64,000 nucleotides of DNA from Sphagnum compactum (GCA_965153455.1 OZ234496.1:11741863-11805862), one strand, 5' to 3'; shown: positions 13,001 through 27,525, counted from the first letter of the stretch. Notes: a model not told the origin generated them from the letters alone. Translations and numbers: made by a program.

Positions 13001-13964
13001 ATTACACATCCCACATGAGCTACTTGCTTAGGGCGATTGCTTGCCAGGTTCTGTATTGGTGATGAACAAATGGAGATCATGGCATAAGTCCATAATTGAC
13101 CTAGGGCCCTGGAATTCAATGGGTCAGAACAACAAAAAGAATGTTCAGTGTGAACCATACTAGGGCACACATACATTGTCATTTTCTTCTGCTCAGAGAT
13201 ATTCAAAAAATGCTGCTCACCTGAGCCATCTAAACATTTTCCATCATCATTCCGGGTAGACAATGGATGCGAGACAGTCCGACGGACCTCAACAGTAGGG
13301 TTATCACAAACTGGAGAGATGCCCCTCCGCCTTATCCGGAAAAAGAAAACACAATCATGCACACTTGCACGTGTGCTAGCCTGGGACATTGAGTCTGGAA
13401 ATGAGCTAAATGCAACATCAAGCTCTTCCTCTGGACTAAGGGCATTCACTGGGTAGCATTCCTCCACAATCTGCCATTTACAGCAATTTACAGCAAGGGT
13501 TAAGAAGAAGATAATTCCCATTGATCCCCAATTCTTAACCTTGGAAAGGCCCATTTGACACAAACCCTAAAACCAGACCCTGCCTGATCCCAATCCTTTA
13601 CCTTGGAGTGACCCATTTGCACAAACCCTAAAACCAGACCCTGCCTGATCCCAATCCTTTTACCTTGGAGTGACCCATTTGACACGAACCCTAAAACCAG
13701 ACCCCTGTCCTTATGCTTTCGCCATGTACTCAAAGAAGCTTAATTTCTGAAGATTGTGAACCATTTCATGGTTGAATGAATGATCATGATCCCCACCCCA
13801 CACCTTGCAAGTCACAGAGAGTGCGAGATTAAGAAACGGACCTGTCCTTGTTGAAGATCAAAACGGATGGCACATAACGCCACCATCCAGCGTTGAAAGC
13901 TAGAAATATCAGGCTTCGCATTTGGATCCGGGCGAGAGACCCCGAATGTGAGACTCCGGTTCAT
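10040..13964 (-). CDS. DENND6-like DENN-domain Rab GEF
   Basis: Exons (minus strand): 13964-13842, 13470-13221, 12873-11379, 11089-10897 and 10372-10040. All junctions are GT-AG and the phases agree, giving 797 codons plus a stop. The start is the ATG at 13964 (MNRSLTF). The upstream DENN/longin part (residues about 22-110) has FQRWMVALCAIRFDLQQGQ, VEECYP, AFSSFPDS and DCVFFFRIRR. After a Ser/Gly/Asn-rich insert comes YLYGFVFNRQRQDERLRRGG (from residue 219), QKSMVILSERPYSSVF, and the hydrophobic central block LWELLLIGEPLLVV. Then follow NWLELYR-RFLEGPNF across the exon 3/4 junction and a C-terminal segment, MLPSDVQQILLLNPQR. Animal DENND6A/B are exchange factors for Rab14 in endocytic recycling; a plant Rab-GEF role is inferred. 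Human DENND6A is about 600 aa, so this protein is longer. If intron 4 is retained, translation stops at 10858 after 699 codons. Confidence 0.88.
13520..13712. repeat. 62-bp tandem repeat in DENND6 intron 1
   Basis: Units start at 13557, 13619 and 13681, with a diverged partial unit before them. Each carries AAACCCTAAAACCAGACCC followed by CTGATCCCAATCCTT and ACCTTGGAGTGACCCATTT. The last unit is truncated. The array lies wholly inside the intron between coding exons 1 and 2. The AAACCCTAAAACC core resembles a plant telomeric/telo-box motif. Confidence 0.85.
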
Positions 13965-14309
13965 TGCAATCTTCCTCAATTTTATTTTATTTTTCTTTTG
14001 GGTATTGCAAAAGATGATGTAACCTAAAGTGCAGCACACTACATCTACTCTAAACAATGTACCCTGTTGGCCAAGAAATTACAATGTGGTGCAATCATCC
14101 CACACCGGCACAATAACTCATCAATGATGTTCTTGTCGAAAAACATAAAAAATAAAAAATAAAAATCATCATCGAGCTCAAACAAAGTTCCTTCAGCAAG
14201 ATCTTAGCACGCACAGCCAAAACCAACAATAAAACCCTCGGAGTTTCTCAGATCTCGCAGCCGCAGCGATCCACGACATCTTCCCCCCAGAGGACGACAT
14301 GACTGTGAA

Positions 14310-14395
14310 GCTCCAAATGGGCTTCATAACAGAGACTAGAAAGGCCCAACAAAGAAGAAGAAGAAGAAAAAGAAGAAGAAGTTTAGGGTTTTCTA
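14310..14395 (-). promoter_or_regulatory. telo-box and site II-like motifs, DENND6 leader
   Basis: Read on the minus strand, AAAACCCTAAAC lies at 14392-14381 and TTGGGCCTT at 14349-14341. A plus-strand TGGGCT lies near 14317. Telo-boxes with TGGGCC/T motifs are typical of promoters and leaders of growth-associated plant genes. A GAAGAAGAAG run sits between them. They lie 350-430 bp upstream of the inferred start codon, so they could be promoter or 5' UTR. Confidence 0.4.
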
Positions 14396-14904
14396 CACTG
14401 CAGTTTGTGTTGAAGCTTTTCACTCCCTGTTGCAAACCCAAATCCCTTTTCCTCGCGTTCCTTCAGGATTTCGATCATTGTTGCCTTTCTCGCCTTCCGA
14501 GACGCAGAATCAAAAGAGAGCTCGATCTGTCACTACCAGACCAGACTCACTCACAAACTGCGAAACGCAATGAGCCAGCGACAGTTTGGCGAAGAGAGAA
14601 AAAGCTTGTGTAATAATAATGACCAGTATATTTTTTATGGCGAAACTTCGCTATTTTTCGACAAAGAAATTGAGAATTTTTTGGATTTTTTTTGTTTTTC
14701 TAGTGTAAATTCGACTAATTTTGCTTCCCTTTTTTTGGGTTAAATTTAGTAAAAATTTAGACATTAAAAAAATGAAAAAAAAAAAACCAATAGTGACATG
14801 TACACAAAGTTTCAGGGTTTTCTCTATTTTTTTGCAATTTTGTGATGCATCCACAGTAGGGATCGGGGTTTTTTTGTGGTGTGTGTTCAAATTTTTGATA
14901 TAGC

Positions 14905-15480
14905 CAAACTGGCAATCATTTACAAGATGATTTAGCCAAATTTGGCTAAATCTTATTAGACCAGATATGAAAGTAATCTTTTAAAAGAATCCATCACGTT
15001 TTTGGCTACCAAGCTAGAATCCAATAGAGAAATCTGGCGATTTATTTCCCAGAAAATTCGAAATATGGCGACTAGAAAACAAAGAAAAACACACACTCTC
15101 AGCCAATTTGAAAAAAGGTTAGCCAACCAGCTAAATTGTGCCAGAAAAAAACGTCGATGGGGAAAAATCAGAAGACGAATTAGCCAAATTTGGCTACATG
15201 TCACACAAAAAGGAAAGCAAATTTGAAAAACAATCCTGCTAGCAATATTCTGGCGGCCTTCCCCAACCTATAGTCTAAATTATGGCGATTTCCCGAAAAA
15301 TGTTTCCTTGAAATTTGGCGAGAGTATGGTGCATGTGTTTTTTTCCACACAAATATACTTTTTTTGTAGGCTATAGGTGTCACCCAATAAAGAAAAATTC
15401 ACTGACACAAAATCAGTGGGAAATTGCACCCCTATTTGATTGCTTAGAAAAATAGGGAGCCACTGGGGATGGTGAGCCAC
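14905..15480 (+). repeat. dispersed non-coding repeat (TAGCCAAATTTGGCTA family), copy 1
   Basis: The segment is marked by the palindrome TAGCCAAATTTGGCTA (14934-14949, again near 15181) and by recurrent ATGGCGA and TTTGGCGA words. The part 15181-15365 aligns by eye with 30118-30290 in the same order: TTTGGCTA, AATCCTGCTA, ACCTAT.GT.TAAAT, ATGGC.ATT, TGGTGCAT and TTTTTCCACA. No coding capacity is evident. The family and its true ends are unknown. Confidence 0.6.
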
Positions 15481-15550
15481 TCAATGTCAGTTTGGGACAT
15501 TTCGGGGCCCCAATTTGGCACCCTCCTCAAAGAACCAGAAAAAGGGGGGG

Positions 15551-15936
15551 GGCCACAGTGAACCAGCACCCACCAGCACACCATCCACTGGATGCACGTT
15601 ATTACTCACTTGTGGATGAACCTCAACCACGGTAATATCTGATTTCATCTTGGGGTAACCAATTCGGTAAAGAAATAGCTCTCATATATAGGTAGACAGG
15701 TAGGAAAATAAGTACCTACTAGGTAAGTAGATGGTTTGTACATAGGTAAAAGGCTGTTTTTACTACCTACCTACGTACTAACAACCTGCTTGTGGGTTGT
15801 TAGTAAGTAGGTAGTTAACAAAAAAAGCAACTGAGCTAACCACCAGGGTTAGCTAGGGAACTGGAATCCAACAGAAAACTGTTTCCTCGCCGCTTACCAT
15901 CCATCCTTCATAGTGTGCCGGCGGGTGCTGCTGGTT
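15551..15936 (+). mobile_element. MITE-like element family 1, copy 2
   Basis: This second copy (about 386 bp) starts GGCCACAGTGAACCAGCACC after a G-run and ends GGCGGGTGCTGCTGGTT. Its interior shares TGGATGCACGTTATTACTCA, TAGGTAAGTAGATGG and the CTAACCACCAGGGTTAGCT hairpin with copy 1. It has an extra internal hairpin, CTAACAACC...GGGTTGTTAG, near 15778-15804. It is non-coding. Confidence 0.72.
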
Positions 15937-18900
15937 TACAAAGGGTGCTTTTTTCATGCCATTATGGTCCCTTATAAGAGAATCCCTTAAGCATTTGCAA
16001 TCAGGAGGCTTCCCCAATAATATATACCCAAGTAGATTCCACTACACCTACCTATTCGGTTCTAGAGTGATGTTCACAATGATGTGTGAAAGACTTGTCT
16101 AGAATCTACTAGTTCCAAATGGTGGCACCTTTGCTCGTACTTTTTGTGTAGGTTTAAAGTCCCTAGGACTAGAACCTTATGAAAATAAGGGACCCCAAGG
16201 TAGGAGTAGAGAGGTGTTCCGAAATTCTATAAAAACCCCAAGTCCTAAGGGTTTTACATGGAAAGGAGTGCCATGAAAAAGGAGAAAACCCCATAGGAGA
16301 GGGGATGGAGAAAAGAGGGGATGAAAAACAATAATCTCTTGTAGGAGCCATGAAGTTTCCTTCTTGTATGATGGATGTCGAAGGGAAATTTTGTTTTGAA
16401 ATCCATGGCCAATGTAATGTAGTTACACTAGGCCAATTTTTCAAAAGATGTTTCACAAATGCCCGAGTCTTTAGGTTAACCTACATAGAGTATTGCGTGT
16501 TTGGTATTCACAAGGTTACAAAACTCCAATAAAATATCATTTTACAATGTTCAATGTATAAATGTTAAGGTGAACCAAATTGGTCTGCTTCGACCTTGAA
16601 CCACCTAGCCCTTATGAAACTAAAGAAAGCACTTATGTGTGTCGTTGAACCACCATTCAATAAAACCCATTGCCCATTTCTAATTGACCTAGAACAAGAA
16701 GCATCCAATGTTTAAGAACATGAAGATCTTGCACATGAAAGGAAGATCATTGAAGAAAAGCTTGAAACTTGGACTAGTTATCTACAGAGCTTGAAAAGGC
16801 GTTTAAAAACCTACCAATAGAAAGAAAACACAAAAATCACAATCACATTTACTTAGGTAGTTTTTCTTTGGTTCCCCCAGTTTTTGTAAATGCCACATTG
16901 TTCCTGCCATCCACATAATAATTTGTTAAATAATTAGGGTTTTCAACAAGCAATGTAACAACTTTAATCAATAACTTCATGGTTAAAATTTTCATAGTTA
17001 AAGGTTTTAGCACCACTTCTAAAAAGATTGCACAAGATTTTAACATTAATTTAAATTCTAGAACCAAGATATATGCTCCAAACTTTTCTAAGCATTGACA
17101 TAAAAAAGACCAACATCAAGGTGATGTGGTTGTGAATCAAGTTTTGCTCTTGGTTGATGAATAAGAATCATGCAAGGTGAAAAAACCAAAGGATGTTTTG
17201 TGATTAAAACACTTTGGTCCAAAAAACTTTAAGTTATTATTTAGGAAATACATCACATGGTTGCTTGGCTAAACAATATAAAAAAAAAGATGCAAGGGAA
17301 ACAACTAGCTTCTCCAACCAACTCAACATGTTTTTTAAAAAAGAATGGTGATTAGACAACTAAGTTAAATAAACACCATGACTTTTCACTTCAAAATTTT
17401 GCAACCCCAAAGCTTGGGACATCAATTTTTGGTCATGTACATTCACCCCCAACTAAGGATTTTTGGGCTCCATCTTTTGCAACGCCCAAAATAATCCACA
17501 CAACATCTTCTATAACATTCAAAAGAATTAGTAATGGCACCCACTTTTCATCCATGAATTTTCTCCCCCCAAAAAACTTCTAAAGGACTTGACAATTGTG
17601 TTGACAAAAAATTAAATATTGGATCATCTTAGGTATATGCATCGTCATGCATAGACAATTCCCCCCTACTTGTGTTAAACTACTTTTCAAAAAATAAACA
17701 ACCATAAAAAGTTTGGCGATGGCATCAATGAAATATTGCACACTAGGTTTCATTATTAATCCAAATCTATTAATCTTTTCTACACCCCTATCATTATCAA
17801 TTATATGACTAGGTATAAGTTTGAAGACATTCTCATATGCATCCATTTAGTTGGCAACAAGGACTCGTCATAATAGATAAAGATGATTTTGCTTAGGACA
17901 AAATTGCAAATATTATATAATTGGCTGAAGCATGTAATGACTTGTGTGGGCAATTAAGTGTAATACTTCGTGTTTGTTTATGGAAATTCCTCCAATTTAT
18001 TTCCACAAATATAATTATTTAATATATTTCCAATGACAAATGTTTATCTATGTTTATCCACGATGGTTTCATCCATGGAAGCTCAAACCATCAATCAATT
18101 TAAGTGTTCACTTATAGTTAGTCATTATGGTTCAATGTCATTTCATGATGACCCCATGCATTACAAAATGGGAATGCATAAGTGTATAACCAAGGACCTA
18201 CCAGCCCCTTTAGATCCACTTATGTTGAAGGTTGTTGGGAGAGTGCATCCACACTAATAGGAACCACAACGTGTGTAACAAGTGGTTGGTTTTTCATGTT
18301 TTGTTCATTAGTAATTTAATTTGGTATCGAAATGGTTCGATTTAATTATATAACAACATTCATAATATATCATGGGAACATGTTGTGAATAAGTTTGAAA
18401 TTATATGAATGAATAAAAAGTATGCAAAAATGTTTTTGAAACATTGTAATTAGTGTTTTTAAGCATAAAAAGACTTGTTTCATGCCTTCAAAAGATTTGA
18501 AAATGACTTTTTTTCTAATTTTTAATATAAACCCCAACATAATACTCCTTTTTTTAAAGATTAAAAGAAATTTAAAGAAATTTATCCAAAATAATACAAG
18601 AATAAACAATCAAATAACTAGTCAAAAGGTGCCATTGTGGCTCCTATTAATGTGGATGCACTTGGGAATTAGTAACAAATCCCTGGAAAACACTTGAAGG
18701 GAAGGTTAATAACTAGTTGAAATTTAATATTCAATTGCCTTTCATTATTATTTACAATTATTTATAGATATTTAGTCATTAAGTAAATACTGATTGATTT
18801 ATTAAATAATTCAGAAAAATATTAATATTACTATAATATTAATTAATTAATAACTAGTTAAAATTTAATATTCAATAAATTCATATTAATTTTTATAATT

Positions 18901-21900
18901 CCAGTGACAATGATTGATCGGAGCTGGTTTACATAGGACAACTTTAGGTTCTTCAAGTTGTCATACATTGGACAATTCCAAATGAAATTTGTTAACTCAT
19001 TCTCAAGTGAAGAGGCATGGAAAGGTGTTTTTTCATATTTGTGTATTGAATGTTTTTTCCAACAACATATTCACAAGAAAATATTGAAATACATTTTCCA
19101 GCAATTTGCATACCAATTGTCTTTAATTGAATTTTAATACAATTATTGAATTGGAATTGAATTTATATTTATTCAAATACATTGAATGGATTTCAATTCT
19201 ATATAGGAAGGAATTATTGTTTTTCATTTCAACAACACTTAGAAATTTTTTCTTGTTCCACAATGATATTTGTTGTTTCCTTGTTTTCCAATGTTTTCAG
19301 TCTTGGTGCAAATAAGAAGGATTTATTGCTTGTTACACATCACATCATATCATCATGACTCTTTGGTTAAAATTCATCTTTCTTAAGGTTATTTCAACAT
19401 TTCATGTTTTTGACATATGAACATGAAATGAGTTTTCTATGTTTGGGCATGAATATATTTTTTCTCCTTCACTATGATTTGCACTTACTTAAAGTGTTAA
19501 ACATCACGTGATGTTCATCTCATTATGTGTGCATTATGTGAAAAGAACGATTGAAAGAATTAATGAACCAAAAGAGGAAAGATGTATTATTTTCTTCAAT
19601 GTTTTTCCTATGTTTTTAAATTTTGGCTACAAAATTATTTTGATATGTATTTTGATAACTGGATTAAATGCATCACATCATTATTATATAGTGCATGTTC
19701 TATGATATCAACCCATTTGTACCTTTACAAAAAAAAACCTTAGCATTTAAAACCTACATATTTGTGAAATTACTTAACCAAGATGAAACAAAAAATAAAA
19801 TCATTTGAAAATAAGTTGAACATGAAAAATTTCTTTTTTCAAACAATAGAAGGCATCAAAACATTGAAGATTGAAGGCATTGGATATAATGTTGGAAGAC
19901 ATTGAGAAATACATAGAGGATGTAGTGTTCAAACAAGGTTTCCATTCATAATATGTAGAAGATGCATGATTTAGTGGACAAATGGTAAATAGTACAATAG
20001 TTCAGGAATAAAATGTTCATACTAATTGAACCTACTCACAAGTAATAACAAAAATTTGTTTGGTACATATGTGTAGAGGGGTGAAATTGTGGCCTTCAAT
20101 CATTACCATCCTCTAGTAGGTAAAATCGAGGGAACAAGGTCAACACCGTCATATTAAAAAAACAATTACCTTCATTTGCTTACTTTACTACAACTATTCA
20201 AGTAATAGGTAAAAAACCATGCAAAGAACAAAAGAAGAGGGTAGGGTTTGTTGTCTAAAAACATCTTACTAGCCTATTTATACGTTATTCCAGTGGTGCC
20301 AAAGGAAGAAAGTGTAGAAAGGCAACATGGGAAATGAAAATAAACATGGAATAACTACTCTCTAAGGCTCTGCGATACCTTCAATGCCTCTAGATGTTGC
20401 CTTAGTGGGTGTACAAGCCTCCCACAACTATTGTCCCACTTTAATAATGTTTGTAAACCCTTTGGTAACCTTGCCTACCATATGTAGTAACCTCAAAACA
20501 CCTTTCCAACATTGCCTACCATTTGTAATAAGCTAAACCCATCCATGGCTCTTGCTTACCATTTGCAATAGTCCCACTTGGTATGTAGACTTTAGCTTTC
20601 AAGTGTTCCCCTTCTTCCTACTACCATATACTAACAATTACCTTCTTTTGGCAACTAGTAGCACACTATTCCAGATGTTACCAAGTAGTATGCAATCTCA
20701 TTTTCTTTTTTAGAACAAACATATAACTACTATGAAAAAGGGGCAACAACACATTGTATAATAAAAAAACTATAATACCTTCCACAAATCTTAATGCACA
20801 CAAAACACATAGAAGTTTTTCAACCATTTTCTATTAAAATCACACACAAATACAAATACATGTCCCACTATTATCTCTTCCTTTGTGTTACACACACGAT
20901 TCCTAGAGAGTCTTTTATTCTCACAACCAATTACAAAATATCAAATGCCATACAATGCCTTTGAATTTTCCTTTAATCCTCCTTTTCTTCAAAGTCACAC
21001 AAGGCTCACATTAACCCCATGAAAATAAGGCCCTTATCTTAATCCTTTCTTAAAAATCTCCGAAATGATTGGGTAGATTACTCTCAACCGCTCACTAACA
21101 TGAATTTTCTAATCCTGCTAGCTTCACTTCTTTGGTAAGGGGCAGTAAGTCTATCGCTATTAGTTATTAGGATGCTTGTGGTACTAATTAGTCTAGATAT
21201 TTTTACCCCTTAACAATATGTTATATAATTTTTACTTAAAAAAAATATTGTGAATTAATTTTAATTAATTTCCGATGACAAAAATCATTTAAAATTCAAT
21301 AAATTTTGTTTTGTGGTTTAAAAAATTGTGAAACCACCATCATGCACATTGCTCTAGTTCACCAAAAGCTTTCAAATGGTACAAAAAAAACATAATTAAG
21401 GGCCCATGGTTTGGAAGGGTTAAAGTGTGATCACAAAACAAACACATATATTAATACATGGATATTGATGGGTATCAAAATTGGTGATACGTGACACAAT
21501 ACCCACCTTTTAGGTTTTTTAACAAGTGATGAAATTTAGACAAAGGATTCTTTTGGGAAAAAATGGGGCAAAGTTGCCATATTTTGAATTTTTTTTTGAA
21601 ATTGCCATAATTAGAGCAAGTTGCAAAAAAATAAAAGGTTCCAAATTTTTAAACTTTTTTTTCTACCTTGGAGACAAAATTGGCTAAGCCCCCCCCTTTT
21701 TGTGAAAAATTACCATTTCAAAATCTTGAAAAAAAAACCTTAGTTATTTAGGGTGATTTTTTTGTACTAGCAAATTTATATCAAATTTCGACTTGAAAAA
21801 TATGACTTTGATTTATGCAAAGGATTTTTCATGGAAAAAAGGACCCAAATTCACCATATTTTTAAAAAGGAAGTTCCAAATTGCCATATTTTTAATTGCC
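15937..21900. other. long AT-rich intergenic region
   Basis: I see no gene in about 6 kb. Open frames are below 100 codons, overlap on both strands and lack motifs. Noted inside: a near-direct repeat around TTAATAACTAGTT.AAATTT (18704-18745 and 18843-18880), short repeats containing TTGCCTACCAT (20470-20580), and from about 21540 GCCAT-rich sequence like the TAGCCAAATTTGGCTA dispersed repeats. It may be decayed retroelement DNA, but no RT, integrase or LTR pair could be recognised. Confidence 0.5.
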
Positions 21901-21979
21901 ATATTCCATTAAGGGTTCGTGACAATGGATGTGAGCCGTTAGATGTGGGGAAAAAGATGAAAAACTCAACGTGCAGTGA

Positions 21980-22200
21980 AACAGCCTGACCGGGTAAAGA
22001 GGGGTGCAAATCTGCTGATCGGGGCCATACGTACAGAAAGAGATGGACCGTGAGGAAAAGACAAAACAACTGACGGCCTGGATTGAAAATTAGGGCTTGA
22101 AGCCCATGACCGGGCGCGCGAGGGGCTGTCAAGGATTGTGCAGTAAAGACGAGTACGTATCTCGCTGATCAGGGCCGTAAATTGAGAAAGAACAGGAGTT
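21980..22200 (+). repeat. imperfect direct duplication in RPL23A promoter
   Basis: Two related segments lie about 145 bp apart: GTAAAGAGGGGTGCAAATC, TGCTGATCGGGGCC, CAGAAAGAG near 21995-22041, and GTAAAGACGAGTACGTATC, CGCTGATCAGGGCC, GAGAAAGAA near 22144-22190. The second is followed by the telo-boxes; the first is followed by a site II motif. It looks like an old tandem duplication of promoter DNA. Confidence 0.55.
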
Positions 22201-22240
22201 TTAGTAAAAGATAGAGTCTTAGGGTTTGGAATTAGGGTTT
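22101..22240 (+). promoter_or_regulatory. site II plus paired telo-boxes upstream of RPL23A
   Basis: AGCCCA (22101-22106, TGGGCT on the minus strand) is followed by two TTAGGGTTT motifs at 22219-22227 and 22232-22240 (AAACCCTAA on the minus strand). The combination of site II with telo-boxes close to the start is a known signature of plant ribosomal protein promoters. The second telo-box lies about 130 bp upstream of the ATG. Confidence 0.75.
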
Positions 22241-22372
22241 GGTGCGCATGGTGCGCCGACCGAGCGGCTCTTTGTAAAAGCTCGAAGCTTTTGAAAGCTA
22301 GCTCTTTTGTTGTCTCGCCCGTTGCGACGAAGCATTCTGTTGGCGGCGAGTTTGTTCTCCGAGTAGGCAAGC

Positions 22373-23832
<1,460 letters not shown>

Positions 23833-26800
23833 GCTGGTCAATGTACTGTCAAGTTTTTTTCAATACTTGGAAGGATGGACCTTTTTTTTTGTTGAACTTG
23901 TGCACAGCAAGCTGAATTTATTTGTTGGCTGTAATTGGATCATTAAAATGAAATGGATTTTTGTGTGCTCTTTTGAGACCTAAGTGACAGGATGGTCCAG
24001 GTTTTCTGCTTCAAGTACCTCCATACCATTGCAATCATACTGTATTATAGTCCAACATCACACATTACTGTTTATTGGGATCTGCGACTTCTCTTTTTGG
24101 GGGACGTGAAGTTTTTCTATGGAGGAGTAGTCCGATCAGGGACTGAACTCATGTCCACAGGTGATGACATTGTCTCACAGCTGGATTTCAAACTTGCTCC
24201 TAAGACTACACCTTGTGAGGTGAACAGATAGGTAAAGACTCAGGTGTGTTACAGGCTTTACACTGTGCTAGGCACCATTTTGTATCTAATGACAGACTCA
24301 AGAAATTTCTTGAATACTTTCTTTCATGGGCTTAATCTAGGTGGATGGATTAGGTAATTTCCACGTGGAATCTCTTGGTGGGTTTTTCAGGAATTATACT
24401 TTGTGCGTGGTAGTGAAAAATCCTCTCATAGCAGTGCACTGAAAAGAGAGAAAGCATAAGGATGTCCAGTCTGACTTTTGGCTGTGAGATCCAAGACAGG
24501 GAAGCTTCTACAGGGTCATGCTGTGGGGTATACAAAATTCGAAGCATGGTATTACAATTTGCCTTCAAAGGTGTAGTGACAGTTTCAATTCTCCTTGCCA
24601 CTCTTATAAACTCAACTATTTTTTCTAGGGACGACCTATTCATCTGCAATGCCCAACCATTCCCATCATTATACCTTGAAAGTGCTTGCAATTTTTGAAA
24701 CATGTTGATATGGAACTATGTAACAATAGGCAATCATCATTTTTTCTGCAGAATGCAGTTAAGCTATTTGATGGCAGACCTATATCTTCTCTGCGTGCTT
24801 TGACTCAGAGCACTCTGTACTTAAAAAAAATTTGTAACTGGTGTGCTGAGATGTGTGCCCATTGAATGAATTGTTAAGTGCCTATAGACTTCATGCTCTG
24901 TGATGCTGCATTTGGTTGTGAAAGAAGTATACTGTAACAAGATAGGTTGGAGTATGGAACCTACCATACGAAGGAATTCAAAAGGAAACTAAGAATGAAA
25001 GTATTCATGGATTTCCTGTCTATACTTTGGTTACTTGCTTAGACCCCGCCTCTGGTTCTGGCTTATTCACAAACAGATTTTCGACGGTCTCCACCAACTT
25101 CCATCTCATTTCTTTTCAATTGAATCTTAATTTAATTTAATTGCTGAATTGAATTGAATTGAAATTCAATGGAATTTGAATTCAATTCAATGTATTTGAA
25201 TTGGAGTTAGGAATCTGAATTCAATTCAATTAAGTCTGAATCCAATTCAATTGAATTAAATTTCCATTCAATGCAAGTTGCAAGTAATGTCACTTAACGA
25301 TCTCATTTGAATGAAACTCAATTTTCACAAAATCAATTCATTGTTTTCATCAATTGATCACTGGTAGTGCACAGCAAAGTGGAGCCCAAGTTTGGATTTG
25401 GTGTTTGGTCTGGTTTACAGTGACAGATAAGTAAAGATTCACATGGGGCCTGACGTCTGAGGAGGATTCCATGTCTGAATGGTTCCATATGAATCTTCAG
25501 CACGGTGCACCTGTGTCCATGTTTCAGCCCCTTGCAACTACTTTTTTCACACATGTTTTAATATCATTTCTGTAGCTAGCTCAACATAAGAGCTTCTCAG
25601 AGCACGGCACCTTTCATGGAGGCAGTTGCTTTAGTATGTTTGTGGTAGGGTACAACACACCCTAAAGAGCTGCTCTGCTACAGCTAGCTGATCATGACAA
25701 CTGTTTATGCATGACAGACATGGGGTGACAAGTCTTGGACATGAATTGTAGTTGAACGTCTGTTTTGCTATCAATAAGCAATCGTAGTTTAACTTCACTT
25801 ATTAAGGTGGCAGGGAAATTAAAGACTCTTCAGTTTTGGTTGACCAATTATTTGTAAAATGATCAATCTTTTAACACCTTGCTATCATGCCAGAGTCTCT
25901 CTTTCATTCAGAAAAAACCCTGATTGAAGATTTTAGGGTAGTTGGAGGCTGCCTTACTGTGTGTAATCTTTCCTCCATAAACGGTGGGCATTTTGGAAAA
26001 CATGATGCCCATGCGCATCCTACACACCACATCCTACACAGGATGCATGTAGGATGCAAGCAGGATGCAGGCATTACGTTTCTTGAAATGCCTGTTTTCA
26101 ATAATTTTTCTGGGAAAAATAATAATTCAAACAGGTCTTTGCGCTCAGTAAAGCCCTCGACAGCAAGCCTTGCCAGATTTGGGCCTACACTTGGCTCTCC
26201 ATTGCATGGGCCCTTATTCCAGTAAAGCCCATGGTAATCCCACCACCGAGGCCTTTTCTGCACACACATATTGGAGATTGCTCAGAGGTACAAATATGCC
26301 ACAATTCATCTGTCTTCTTCAGTTACCACTAATGATGACCATAAATCTAACACTTGGACTCTGACGAGTTTTCATCTCCATATTGTCTGGAACAATTAGA
26401 TTTAGGAGGTACCTTCAGTCTGTGCCCGGTGGGTTGTTGTTCTTCCTGACTTCAAATGCATAATTTGCACCCAAAAAGCGTTCTTGCTCTTCATGGTGAC
26501 ATGAATATCGATTTTCTATCAAGAAACATTGTTTCCACAAACAGGTTTTTAGATTTGTGACAATGCTTGAATTTTGGTTGAGTGGGGTCAGTATGTTGTT
26601 ATTCAGTACTTGGTATAGTGATCTAAACGCACTTGGATGTTTAGAATTTTGCTCCCCTGAGGACAACTGGTTGAGGCTTCTGCAGTCTCTTTATGACACT
26701 TGGTGACCATTGGATTCCAACAGATCAATCAACTTCCTGAAGAAATATGTAGGTTGTTAGGAGAAATTTTCTAGTAAATTGGGGCAGTAGCATTACAGTG

Positions 26801-27525
26801 TGGAATTTTCATCTGCAAAAGGGGCTGTTTTGAAAGGTGAAATGCTCACTCACTCCCATTTTGAAAAGTGAAATGACTGAATGAGCATGAGTGGTCATTT
26901 TGTTTTAAGAAACACACACTCTCTTTTTCTTCATTTTTTCCCATGATACCCAACAAATACTTTTCATTTTCCTGTGATACTAGTTGCGTTGTGTTTGAAA
27001 AATTGGAAAAAAGTTCTCATATGTCATTACGCTGGGTAACATCCTGAGTGGGAGTAGGGTGCTCCTGAATTAAGTGTCCCTCAGCTCTGCATCAGACAGG
27101 TGCGTATTTAGGGAACACTCAGATCCTCCAGCTTTGCCCAACACTAACTTTCATGTTGCCTCGTCTTTACGTGTGATTTTTCCCACCAATTTTAACTTCT
27201 GTTGACATCTAAATTGAAGGTGTTGATGAAGAGAAAAGTGCAGTTGAGGTTATCAATGTGGGATTTGTTGTTGTCTATAAGTGGGAGTTCTTTATTTTTG
27301 GTGAGTTGACAATTCCAATGGATTGTCTTCACCATAAATGATTCCATGTTCACTCCTTGGTTGTTACAGAGTTCACACCTACAAATACAAATTTTATCTT
27401 GCCTATACAAGTACATAAAGAACTCATAAGTTTTTTTTGGCATGTGTTGAAGACATTACTCTCATTAAAATTACTCCTTCTCAGACAAAATCAAAGCCTT
27501 TAGAATTCTACTAGATCTTTTTGCC
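23833..27525. other. RPL23A 3' flank and intergenic DNA
   Basis: No further gene was recognised. The first few hundred bases will include the RPL23A 3' UTR. An AATTG/AATTC-rich low-complexity tract lies at 25115-25272. Open frames here (up to 121 codons at 25904-26269) overlap on both strands and show no domain. Confidence 0.5.
25115..25272. repeat. AATTG/AATTC low-complexity tract
   Basis: About 160 bp is made of degenerate GAATTGAATT and CAATTCAATT words, so it is largely self-complementary. It is simple-sequence DNA with no coding signal. Confidence 0.8.

Noticed and set aside
14299-14613. 104-codon Arg-rich plus-strand frame
   Set aside because: Antisense to the likely DENND6 leader; the Arg/Lys run comes from an AGAAGA simple repeat.
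16849-17846. Minus-strand frames that might be retroelement pieces
   Set aside because: No RT, integrase, protease or gag motif could be read in any frame.
25904-26269. 121-codon minus-strand frame
   Set aside because: Overlaps a 112-codon frame on the other strand; no domain, no splice structure.
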